DNA from: Nonomuraea thailandensis | Lineage (GTDB): Bacteria > Actinomycetota > Actinomycetes > Streptosporangiales > Streptosporangiaceae | Length of the DNA: 64,000 nucleotides | NCBI RefSeq assembly: GCF_024172165.1 | Contig: NZ_JAMZEB010000002.1 | Coordinates: forward strand, 1,240,001 to 1,304,000 | Direction of reading: 5' to 3' | Part shown: positions 8,141-14,292 of the stretch, in pieces | Numbering within the stretch: the first letter of the stretch is position 1 | How the letters are laid out: each line of letters opens with the position of its first letter | The notes under the pieces: model-generated | Told to the model about the DNA's origin: nothing | What the model saw: only the letters and a program-made list of their open reading frames with translations | Database searches by the model: none | Made by a program: the position numbers and the translations under genes

Positions 8141-8240
8141 GGTGCAGGACTACAACCTGAACCCGATCGTGCCGAAGGATCTGGAAGAAGCCGCCAAGAA
8201 GTGGAAGCCGTGCAAGCTTTGCCGTAGAGGAGCAGCATGA
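8052..8240 (+). CDS. 62-residue Ada-like zinc-binding-motif protein
   Basis: A small protein with a strong ribosome site (GGAGGAAG, 3 bases before ATG). It reads VYVTAQGDKYHSAPDCIGL and ends KPCKLCRRGAA. The pattern V-Y-V-T-x-x-G-x-K-Y-H-x-x-x-C followed by P-C-x-x-C resembles the small Cys-His motif often attached to nucleases and surface proteins. One His and three Cys could bind one zinc. It overlaps the DUF2283 start by 4 bases (ATGA), implying translational coupling. Function is not known. Confidence 0.7.
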   Translation: MITVYVTAQGDKYHSAPDCIGLTSGQEGGEVQDYNLNPIVPKDLEEAAKKWKPCKLCRRGAA

Positions 8241-8449
8241 CGTTGGAACGCCACTCAGGGGAGTGGACGTACGACCCTGAGGCCGGAGCCGCCTACGTTT
8301 ACCTCCGCGGCCCCGTCCCGGCCGGCGGAGCGGCGAGAACGGTCCCGGTGGACGCCCTGGTGAACCTCGACTACGACCCTGAGGGAAGAGTGATCGGCAT
8401 CGAGATCATCGCCAAGTGGCCTGAGGCTCCGGAGGAAACGACACCTTGA
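8237..8449 (+). CDS. DUF2283 domain protein
   Basis: A 70-residue protein matching DUF2283: YDPEAGAAYVYLRG, then a short linker and VNLDYDPEGRVIGIEII. Such proteins are small alpha-beta proteins of unknown function, common in phages, plasmids and toxin-antitoxin-like pairs. The ATG overlaps the previous stop and its own TGA overlaps the TTG of the next gene, so it is inside a tightly coupled operon. Confidence 0.8.
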   Translation: MTLERHSGEWTYDPEAGAAYVYLRGPVPAGGAARTVPVDALVNLDYDPEGRVIGIEIIAKWPEAPEETTP

Positions 8450-8754
8450 GTACGACGCACCAGTGTGCCCGCCCCGCAACCGCTCAAGCGGAGCAGTGGC
8501 GCTGCCCGGACTGCAGTCTCCTGTGGGAGCCTCTCCCCGCCGCACCGGTCTCGCCCGTCAGCAAGGGGCCATGGAGACTCTTGGCTGGCCGTCTCGCGGC
8601 AGGAGCACGCATTGCACAGATGGCCGCCGGCTTTGTCCTGCTGTGGGCGATCGGGGCTCGTACGGCGGCCGTAGCTTTGACGTTAGGGGCGCTTGCCATC
8701 TGGGGCTGCGTGTGGGCGTGGACGAAATTCCGCAACAGGCAGGCGAGAAGCTGA
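8446..8754 (+). CDS. Small membrane protein with N-terminal zinc-ribbon half
   Basis: A 102-residue protein starting TTG, overlapping the DUF2283 stop, with GGAGGAAAC upstream. Residues 5-25 hold HQC and CPDC, a possible single zinc ribbon in the cytoplasm. Residues about 52-95 form two hydrophobic helices (AQMAAGFVLLWAIGA and AVALTLGALAIWGCVWAW) and the C-terminus is basic. Last gene of the small operon. Unknown function; the layout suggests a membrane-tethered nucleic-acid- or protein-binding factor, but that is inference. Confidence 0.6.
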   Translation: MSTTHQCARPATAQAEQWRCPDCSLLWEPLPAAPVSPVSKGPWRLLAGRLAAGARIAQMAAGFVLLWAIGARTAAVALTLGALAIWGCVWAWTKFRNRQARS

Positions 8755-8985
8755 CAGGAGAGATGCCCACCTGCACGAACGTGGCATATTTGACCTTGAA
8801 TGCGAAGGCGGCCTCCTGCCACGAACGGGAGATTGCCTCGATCCCGCAACGGCTATGACGCCATCGACGAGTCATGCGCTGGTCTGTAGGGGACTTGGCA
8901 TGACGTCCTGAGACGCCTCTGGATCATGGGCGCCCGTCCGGCTAATGTCGAACGGGTGTTCCCCTCGCTGATCCAGGAGGCCCTT

Positions 8986-10365
8986 GTGCTCTTTACGCGA
9001 CGGTTACCCAGCACCGCCCCGCCCAGGCAAGGGTTCACGCGCCTTACCCGCCGCCTCGCCATCTTGTGCGGAACCGTCACTCTGGTCGCCGGTCTCGCCG
9101 TCTCGCAAGCTCCCGCGGCTATGGCCGCCGACTCACTCACCCCCCTCGGCCATGTCGCAGTCACCAGCGACATCGCTGCCGCGGCCGGCAAGGTATTCGT
9201 CGCCCTGGATGACCGGATCGTCGTCGCGGACACCCAAGGCGTCGTCACTGGGAACATCACCGGCTTGGCCGAAGTGAGGGATCTCGTCACCAACCCGGAC
9301 GGAACCCGGCTCTACGCGGCCCTTAGAGGATCGCACGAAGTGATCGAGATCAACACTGACGACCTCGCCATCCTCCGGCGGATCGGCCTGGGCGCGTACC
9401 AGTGCCCGAGCCGGCTCGCGATGAGCGGGCACCGGCTTTGGGTCTCCCACGGCTGCCCTTGGAATAGTTCCGGCGGCGCTCTTGGCCTCGACCTGTCCGT
9501 CCCTGCCCCGCAGCCTTCCGTCGTCCCGGCAGGCAACCTCGCTCAAGCGCCACGGATCGCTGCCGCAGGGAGCACGCTCGTCGTGGCGGACTTCTGGGAC
9601 CTGCGGGTGTACGACCTCCAAGACGGCGTTCCCGCGCTGCGTGGCGCGATAGACGCCTACGATCACGGGTTGTCGAACGGCTGGGGCCAGATCGCACTCA
9701 CGTCGGATGGCGCGACAGCGATCACCACACCGGGAGCTGTGAACGACTTCGACGCCTGGGACCTGACCACCCTCACCAAGTCCCGCTCCTATGGCAAGGA
9801 AGAGGGCACTCTAGGCTACGGGTCGCCCACGATCAGCCCAGACGGGAAGCAGGTTGCCGTCACCCGAGGAACCGACGATGTAGAAGACGCACCGCTCGTG
9901 CTGTTCGACTTGAACACGGGGGCCGCGGTCGAGACGTTCGACCAATCTCTCGTCGCGATTTACGACCTCGTCTTCTCCGGATCTGACCTGTTCGCCGTCA
10001 TCGAGAACACCATAGACGGCACCTTTCATCTCTGGCGGATGCACGGTGCCTCACTTCCGCCGTGCAAGATGACGTTGACAGGGCCGGACACGTCAGGGCG
10101 GTTCAAGAAGACCACCTTCACTGGCCGGCTCACCCGGCCGGACGGCACCAACCCTGGCGTCCAGACGGTCACGGTAAGCCGCCGCCCGTGGGGTGAGAGC
10201 AACTTCGAGCCGCTGCCGGACGTCACCACGAACGCCGATGGCACCTTCACCTTCAGCAACGTCCCCGGGGTCGAGACGCAGTGGACTTACAAGGCCTACT
10301 ACGACAACACCGCAGACAGTCGAAGCTGCAGCGCGACCAAGGTGGTCGAAGTTTCCGGCTGGTGA
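8986..10365 (+). CDS. Secreted beta-propeller protein with C-terminal Ig-like domain
   Basis: A 459-residue exported protein. The N-terminus has basic residues, then a hydrophobic core (LAILCGTVTLVAGLAV) and a signal-peptidase site after AAMA. Residues about 50-370 contain repeated YVTN/WD-like strands (VFVALDDRIVVADTQGVV, LVTNPDGTRLYAALRG, TISPDGKQVAVTRG), i.e. a beta-propeller. The last 100 residues (MTLTGPDTSGRFKKTTFTGR to the end) look like an Ig or CNA-B-like surface domain. The start is GTG with AGGAGG 5 bases upstream rather than the earlier in-frame ATG at 8926. A terminator follows. It sits inside the island and has no clear partner. Confidence 0.75.
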   Translation: MLFTRRLPSTAPPRQGFTRLTRRLAILCGTVTLVAGLAVSQAPAAMAADSLTPLGHVAVTSDIAAAAGKVFVALDDRIVVADTQGVVTGNITGLAEVRDLVTNPDGTRLYAALRGSHEVIEINTDDLAILRRIGLGAYQCPSRLAMSGHRLWVSHGCPWNSSGGALGLDLSVPAPQPSVVPAGNLAQAPRIAAAGSTLVVADFWDLRVYDLQDGVPALRGAIDAYDHGLSNGWGQIALTSDGATAITTPGAVNDFDAWDLTTLTKSRSYGKEEGTLGYGSPTISPDGKQVAVTRGTDDVEDAPLVLFDLNTGAAVETFDQSLVAIYDLVFSGSDLFAVIENTIDGTFHLWRMHGASLPPCKMTLTGPDTSGRFKKTTFTGRLTRPDGTNPGVQTVTVSRRPWGESNFEPLPDVTTNADGTFTFSNVPGVETQWTYKAYYDNTADSRSCSATKVVEVSGW

Positions 10366-10397
10366 TCCCGGTCGTCGATGAGATGAAGAACGCGAAA

Positions 10398-10424
10398 GCG
10401 GCTCTCCGCCCCACGGAGAGCCGC
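10398..10424 (+). terminator. Terminator after the beta-propeller gene
   Basis: GCGGCTCTCCG and CGGAGAGCCGC form a perfect 11-bp stem with loop CCCCA, starting 33 bases after the stop. Confidence 0.8.
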
Positions 10425-10505
10425 CCCCGACCCACTACGGAAATCCCTCGCCCGCCACCGTCACCATCAGTGGTCTCCCGTGAGCGTACATTCGGGGAGG
10501 CCGAA

Positions 10506-11131
10506 ATGTTTGACCACATCTGCCCAGGCCGTTGCAATGCTGCGCCTCGACGCCGAACCGAGGAGCACGGGCGAGCACTCGCCGTCTGGCAAGCCGAGAT
10601 CGCCGCATGGGCTGCCGCCGACCCCGCGGAGCGAGGTCCGGAAGCCGCCCGCCCAGCAGAGCCTGCCGTCAGGTGGACGCCCGGCAGCCCGTACTGGTGC
10701 CTCAACGACTCTTCCGCCATACGCGCTGCTCTCGTCGACCTGGATCGGCCTACTGGGAAGCCCGCGGCTGGCCGATGCCCGCCTACCTGGGAGAGTCGGC
10801 GCCGGCGCTGACGGAGGTCGCATCGGCGTTGTGCGCCCACCTGGACGGCATCCTCGCCCACCCTGGCTACGCGGTCGGCTTCGGCACCGGTGTCCTGTCG
10901 TGGCATGCGGAGGTGACGTCCGCGGCGAAGACGAAACCCCGCCGCGTGTCCATGCAACTGCGCTGCCCCCAACGCCACCTCGCCACCCTCTCCCGGCTGG
11001 AAGGAGAAGACCGGATCGAGTGCCGCAACCGATCCTGCGGCGCCAGCCGCGGCGGCCCGGTCGTGCTGACCGTGGACGAGTACCACGGCCTCGCAGCGGA
11101 GGTCATCGCAGCCAGAGGGAGGCGGGTATGA
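10506..11131 (+). pseudogene. Broken phage/plasmid-type Cys-rich gene (two halves in different frames)
   Basis: ATG at 10506 follows a GGGGAGG site and gives MFDHICPGRCN, a Trp/Ala-rich helix and then YWCLNDSSAIRAALVDLD to about 10742. The frame then leaves the family pattern and stops at 10811. The next frame carries the other half: AYWEARGWPMPAYLGES, ALCAHLDGILAHP, LSWHAEVTSAAKT and a zinc-type LRCPQRH/CRNRSCG module to the TGA at 11131. Both halves resemble N- and C-terminal parts of one actinophage/ICE-type protein of about 250 residues. An internal deletion and a one-base shift near 10745 probably inactivated it. A second start at 10775 might still make the C-terminal 118 residues. Confidence 0.55.
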
Positions 11132-11331
11132 CCGCCCAGTGCCCCACCTGCCACGGCAGGGGAGAGGTCCCGGACGCGCGAGTGTGTGCCCTTGCCGGGT
11201 GTGGGCGCGAGTTCGTCTGGCAGGACGACGGCCGAGGCCGGAGCCGTCCGCGAGGTGACGCGATCTACTGCTCGCGGTCCTGCAAGCATGCCGCCGCGAT
11301 GCGCACCTACCGCTCCCGGAAGGCCGCGTGA
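11128..11331 (+). CDS. Small zinc-finger protein (phage type)
   Basis: A 67-residue protein whose ATG overlaps the previous stop (ATGA). It starts with CPTCHGRGEV, a DnaJ-like Cys pair, and continues CALAGCGREF and YCSRSCKHAAAMRTYRSRKAA, the latter typical of phage and mobile-element zinc fingers with a basic tail for nucleic acid. Eight Cys in total could hold two zincs. The position after a decayed phage-type gene suggests it is a leftover of the same element. Probably intact, role unknown. Confidence 0.65.
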   Translation: MTAQCPTCHGRGEVPDARVCALAGCGREFVWQDDGRGRSRPRGDAIYCSRSCKHAAAMRTYRSRKAA

Positions 11332-11384
11332 TCCCTTAACTCGGGCGCATTGGATCACTTCTCCCATGTCGCCCGAAAATGGGC

Positions 11385-11412
11385 TGTGACGCGTCACGCC
11401 AATCGCTACGGT
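11385..11412 (+). promoter_or_regulatory. Candidate promoter for the Y RNA cluster
   Basis: TGTGAC (-35), a 16-base spacer and TACGGT (-10) lie just before the first Y RNA-like stem at 11439. TGACGCGTCA (11387-11396) is also a perfect 10-bp palindrome overlapping the -35 box and could be an operator. Based on sequence look only. Confidence 0.3.
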
Positions 11413-11438
11413 AGGAGGCAGTTCACAAGACCCGGGTA

Positions 11439-11513
11439 GGCGCGGGTCGAATGGGCGTCGGTTATCTTTCTGCGACAAAGAACCGTCCGGTGCCCGCTTA
11501 ACACATCCGCGCC
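11439..11513 (+). ncRNA. Y RNA-like RNA 1 (minimal, without tRNA-like domain)
   Basis: The lower stem GGCGCGG (11439-11445) pairs perfectly with CCGCGCC (11507-11513). An asymmetric internal loop follows: GTCGAAT on the 5' side, and an 11-base 3' side ending ACACAT. The upper stem GGGCGTCGG (11453-11461) pairs with CCGGTGCCC (11487-11495), including G-U pairs, and continues into TTATC. This is the layout of the Ro60-binding half of Y RNAs, whose human members have GGTCCGA on the 5' strand and a downstream GTTATC. The 25-base apical loop holds no tRNA-like part. It is the first of four similar units upstream of the Ro60 gene. No experiment supports expression. Confidence 0.75.
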
Positions 11514-11534
11514 TCTTCAGGCCGCGTGAGCTGG

Positions 11535-11696
11535 TCAGGTCTGGTGCTGGCACGGGTCGAATCTCGTCGGTTATCGCCTATTAAGCCGGTGGCTGCGAGT
11601 TCGAATCTCGTCACGGGCTTCGGTTCGTGTAGCTCAATGGCAGAGCACCGTAAACGGCCGGTGGGTCACCCATATCCGTGCCAGTTCCAGACCTGA
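11535..11696 (+). ncRNA. Y RNA-like RNA 2 with permuted tRNA-like domain (YrlA type)
   Basis: Closing stem: 11535-11544 pairs with 11687-11696 (10 bp perfect), then after a 2x2 mismatch CTGGCACGG (11547-11555) pairs with CCGTGCCAG (11676-11684). The Ro60 motifs follow: GTCGAAT, stem CTCGTCGG with CCGGTGGG, then TTATC, and CATATCCG on the 3' strand. The apical part is a tRNA in changed order: T-arm GCGAG-TTCGAAT-CTCGT (11595-11611), acceptor strand CACGGGC, a TTCG tetraloop, acceptor strand GTTCGTG, bases TA, then D-arm GCTC-AATGGCA-GAGC (11632-11646). The tRNA ends are thus joined by a tetraloop and the Y stem sits where the anticodon arm would be. Established YrlA RNAs mimic tRNA in this way. 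Confidence 0.85.
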
Positions 11697-11698
11697 TC

Positions 11699-11869
11699 GC
11701 TCGTCAGCCCTGTCGGCGGTGCGGGTCGAATCTGATCGGTTATCGCTCTCTCAAAGCGGAGACCCGGGTTCGAATCCCGGCGCCGCCTCCGGGCGGTGTG
11801 GTGTAGCGGCCTAGCACGTCTAACGCCGGTCGGTCTCCCACATCCGCGCCTCCGGCAGGGCTGACGAGC
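11699..11869 (+). ncRNA. Y RNA-like RNA 3 with permuted tRNA-like domain
   Basis: A very long closing stem: GCTCGTCAGCCCTGTCGG (11699-11716) pairs with 11852-11869, then after a C-T mismatch GGTGCGG pairs with CCGCGCC (11844-11850). The Ro60 site is GTCGAAT, stem CTGATCGG with CCGGTCGG, TTATC, and CACATCCG on the 3' strand. The tRNA-like part has T-arm CCGGG-TTCGAAT-CCCGG (11764-11780), acceptor CGCCGCC closed by TCCG to GGCGGTG, bases TG, and D-arm GTGT-AGCGGCCTA-GCAC (11801-11817). Only 2 bases separate it from RNA 2 and none from RNA 4, so a single precursor is likely. Confidence 0.85.
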
Positions 11870-12019
11870 AAGGGGAGCGGGTCGAAGGTCGTCGGTTATC
11901 GGGAACAGGTTGTCGCAGGTTCGAGTCCTGCTCACCCGACCAGCAGTGCCGGGTGGTAGCTCAGTCAGGTAGAGCGTCTGTCATAAACGCCGGTGGACAT
12001 CACCACATCCGCTCCCCTT
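11870..12019 (+). ncRNA. Y RNA-like RNA 4 with permuted tRNA-Met-like domain and ACCA
   Basis: The closing stem AAGGGGAGCGG (11870-11880) pairs perfectly with CCGCTCCCCTT (12009-12019). The Ro60 motifs are GTCGAAG, then GTCGTCGG pairing with CCGGTGG, TTATC, and CACATCCG. The tRNA-like part has T-arm GCAGG-TTCGAGT-CCTGC (11915-11931), acceptor TCACCCG, an 11-base loop beginning ACCA, acceptor CGGGTGG (11950-11956), TA, and D-arm GCTC-AGTCAGGTA-GAGC. It then reads GTCTGTCATAAACG, close to a tRNA-Met anticodon arm. The halves look like the 3' and 5' parts of a tRNA-Met in reversed order, with a CCA-like tail kept. The last RNA base lies 44 bases before the Ro60 start codon. Confidence 0.82.
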
Positions 12020-12056
12020 CGTCATATCCGCCCTCGGGCGGGTCGACTGGAAGGAG
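12016..12056 (+). promoter_or_regulatory. Possible Ro60-site mimic in the Ro60 mRNA leader
   Basis: The leader can fold as CCTTC (12016-12020), GTCATAT, CCGCCC (12028-12033), loop TC, GGGCGG (12036-12041), GTCGACTG, GAAGG (12050-12054). CATATCCG and CGGGTCGA are the same two strand motifs as in the four Y RNAs, but with the lower stem closed by the loop, i.e. a circularly permuted Ro60 site. The outer pair would cover the GAAGGAG ribosome site of the Ro60 gene. The CCTTC arm overlaps the closing stem of RNA 4, so the two folds exclude each other. Inference from base pairing only. Confidence 0.45.
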
Positions 12057-12063
12057 CACCATC

Positions 12064-13725
12064 ATGGCTCGTGACCCTCTCGCCGCGGTCTCGGCGATCG
12101 CGACCCCGCAGTCCCAGCCGATCCCTGGCCGTACCGACCAGGTGAAGAACGCGGCCGGCGGCTACGTGTTCGCCAAGGACGTGTGGACCCGGCTGGAGGA
12201 CTTCCTCATCCTGGGCACCACGGGCGGCACCTACTACGTGGGCGAGGACAAGCTGACCGCCGAGAACGCCCGCATGCTGTCCCAGGCGATCGCCGAGGAC
12301 GGGCCGCGCGTGGTGCGCATGCTGACGGACATCTCGACGGCTCGGCCGCCGCGGGCGCCGAAGCAGCGCCCGGCGCTGTTCGCGCTCGCCGCCTGCTACG
12401 CGGAGGGCGACGCCGGCACCCGCCAGGCCGCGAAGGCGGCGCTCGCCAAGGTGGCGCGCACGACCGACCACCTGGCCCAGTTCTTCGGCTACTACAAGAA
12501 CCTGGGCGGCAAGCCGACCGCTCGCGGTATCGCGCCCACGGCGGGCCGTTCGCTGCGGACCGCGCTCGGCTCCTGGTTCCTGAACGGCAGCGCGGACGAC
12601 ATCGCGTTCAAGGCGTGCAAGGCGCGCCAGCGCAAGACGCCCCAGGGCGAGGCGTTCGACCTGCGCGACGCGCTGCGCATCGCGCACCCGGTCGCCGACG
12701 GCGAGCAGCGCAAGGCGCTGTTCGGGTGGATCGCCGGGAACGTCACCGACGAGCAGGCCCGCGAGGTTCTGCCCGCCGTGGACCGGTTCCTCACCGCCAA
12801 GGCCGTGACCAGCCCTGCCCAGGCCATCGAGGTGGTGACCACGGCGAGGGTGCCGTGGGAGTTCCTGCCTGACGCGGTGCTGCGCGACCCCGGCGTGTGG
12901 GAGGCGCTGATCGAGACGGTCGGCATGACGGCGCTGATCCGGAACCTGGCCCGCATGACCCGGCTGGGCACGCTCCAGCCGATGGCCGAGGCGACGGCGC
13001 GGGCGGTGCGGCGGCTGACGGATCGGGAGGCGATCCTGCGCGCCCGGATCCACCCGATGGACGCCTGGCTCGCCCTGCGCGTCTACAGGTCGGGCGTGGC
13101 GCAGCCGAACCCGCGTGCCGACCGGCAGACGTGGCACCCGGTGCCGGCCGTGCTGGACGCGCTGGAGGAGACGTACGAGCTCGCCTTCGGCGCCGTCGAG
13201 CCGTCCGGCAAGAGGCTGCTGGTCGCGGTGGACTCGTCCGGGTCGATGAGCTGGGGCGGCGGAGTGCGGGTGGGCGGTTCGCCGATCGGGTCGCCGTACG
13301 AGGTCGGCAACGCCATGGCGGTCATGCTGGCCCGCATCGAGCGCGGGAACGCGCACGTGATCGACGTCGACACGCTGGTGCACGCGTCGAGGGTGACGCC
13401 GCGCACCAACCTGCGCGAGATCGCCTCCTGGAAGCCGTCCGGCGGCGGCACCGACCTGTCGCTGCCGTTCACGTGGGCGCGTGAGCGGGGGATGGAGGTG
13501 GACGGCATCGTGGTCTTCACCGACAACGAGACCTGGGCGGGCCGGTCCCACCCGACGCAGGCGCTGAACGCCTACCGGCGCGCCGTCAACCCGGAGGCCC
13601 GGGTGGTCGTCGCCGCGATGACGGCCGCCGGGTACTCGATCGGTGACCCGAAGGACGACGGTGTGCTGAACGTGGCCGGGCTGGACGCGTCGCTGCCGCT
13701 CGTGGTCAACGGATTCGTGCGCTGA
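12064..13725 (+). CDS. rsr: Ro60 orthologue (TROVE domain, von Willebrand A domain)
   Basis: A 553-residue RNA-binding ring protein. Residues about 20-370 form the helical TROVE domain (VKNAAGGYVFAKDVWTRLEDFLILGTTGGTYY at the start, ARMLSQAIAEDGPRVV, FFGYYKNLGG). Residues 380-553 form a vWA domain with a full MIDAS metal site: DSSGS (Asp390, Ser392, Ser394), GGGTD (Thr463) and FTDNE (Asp487). In Deinococcus and animals Ro60 binds Y RNAs on its outer surface and misfolded RNA ends in its central hole, acting in RNA quality control and stress survival; some bacterial orthologues work with PNPase. AAGGAG lies 7 bases before the ATG. The adjacent Y RNA block gives strong context. No rtcA or rtcB is visible here. 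Confidence 0.95.
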   Translation: MARDPLAAVSAIATPQSQPIPGRTDQVKNAAGGYVFAKDVWTRLEDFLILGTTGGTYYVGEDKLTAENARMLSQAIAEDGPRVVRMLTDISTARPPRAPKQRPALFALAACYAEGDAGTRQAAKAALAKVARTTDHLAQFFGYYKNLGGKPTARGIAPTAGRSLRTALGSWFLNGSADDIAFKACKARQRKTPQGEAFDLRDALRIAHPVADGEQRKALFGWIAGNVTDEQAREVLPAVDRFLTAKAVTSPAQAIEVVTTARVPWEFLPDAVLRDPGVWEALIETVGMTALIRNLARMTRLGTLQPMAEATARAVRRLTDREAILRARIHPMDAWLALRVYRSGVAQPNPRADRQTWHPVPAVLDALEETYELAFGAVEPSGKRLLVAVDSSGSMSWGGGVRVGGSPIGSPYEVGNAMAVMLARIERGNAHVIDVDTLVHASRVTPRTNLREIASWKPSGGGTDLSLPFTWARERGMEVDGIVVFTDNETWAGRSHPTQALNAYRRAVNPEARVVVAAMTAAGYSIGDPKDDGVLNVAGLDASLPLVVNGFVR

Positions 13726-13739
13726 CCTGCGTGGGCAGT

Positions 13740-13759
13740 GGCCGGCCGCCCGACCGGCC
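13740..13759 (+). terminator. Weak terminator hairpin after rsr
   Basis: GGCCGG (13740-13745) can pair with CCGGCC (13754-13759), 15 bases after the stop. The stem is only 6 bp. Confidence 0.35.
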
Positions 13760-13780
13760 GATCAGGATGGCGTCGTGGCG

Positions 13781-14100
13781 TCAGCTCTCCCGCAGGGCTG
13801 ACGCCAGCGGTTCCGGCACCGACGGGTGGTAGGGCGGTCGCAGGTGGACGATCGCGAGGTCTGCTCCGGCCTCGGCGAACGCGTACGCGGCGGCTGCCGT
13901 GGCGGCCGGGTCGCCGTCGTGGCGCACCTGACAGGAGATCAGGATGCCGGACGGGTCCCGCCCCGCGTCGGCGCAGTGCGCGTGCAGCACCTCGCGGGCG
14001 CGCCCGAAATCCAGCCTTCGAGGCGCGACGTGGCGGGGCCGGCGCCGTGGGCGGGGTGGAAGCGGTCCGAGGCCCAGGCGGATTCGAAGACGTCCATCTC
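13781..14100 (-). pseudogene. Remnant of an LLM-class flavin oxidoreductase
   Basis: The minus strand reads FESAWASDRFHPAHGAGPAT and SRLEGW (about 14088-14000) in one frame and then, after a shift and large deletion, LHAHCADAGRDPSGILISCQ and AEAGADLAIVHLRPP to a stop at 13781. These are the start and end of a luciferase-like (F420- or FMN-dependent) monooxygenase; the middle 150-200 residues are missing. Non-functional. Confidence 0.65.
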
Positions 14101-14292
14101 GTCGGCGGCCTGCCGGCGGCCGCGCTGAACAGCCGCGGTCGATCGCGGCAACACGCTGGCGACCTGCTCGGCAGGAAGGGGCGGCACCTGCTCGATCTCG
14201 AAGTCCCGCTCCTTGGTTCGCCCTCGTCCAGCGGGTCGGTGCCGTGAAGTATGGTCGGAAGTGTGGTGATCTTCAGAGCGGGTGGGTGACCG

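Noticed and set aside
11595..11646. Ordinary tRNA genes in the Y RNA block
   Set aside because: T-arm precedes D-arm and acceptor strands are joined by a tetraloop, so these are permuted tRNA-like domains, not standard tRNAs.
12022..13551. Long open frame antisense to rsr
   Set aside because: His/Arg/Val-rich composition typical of GC-rich antisense shadows; the sense frame has full TROVE and vWA motifs.
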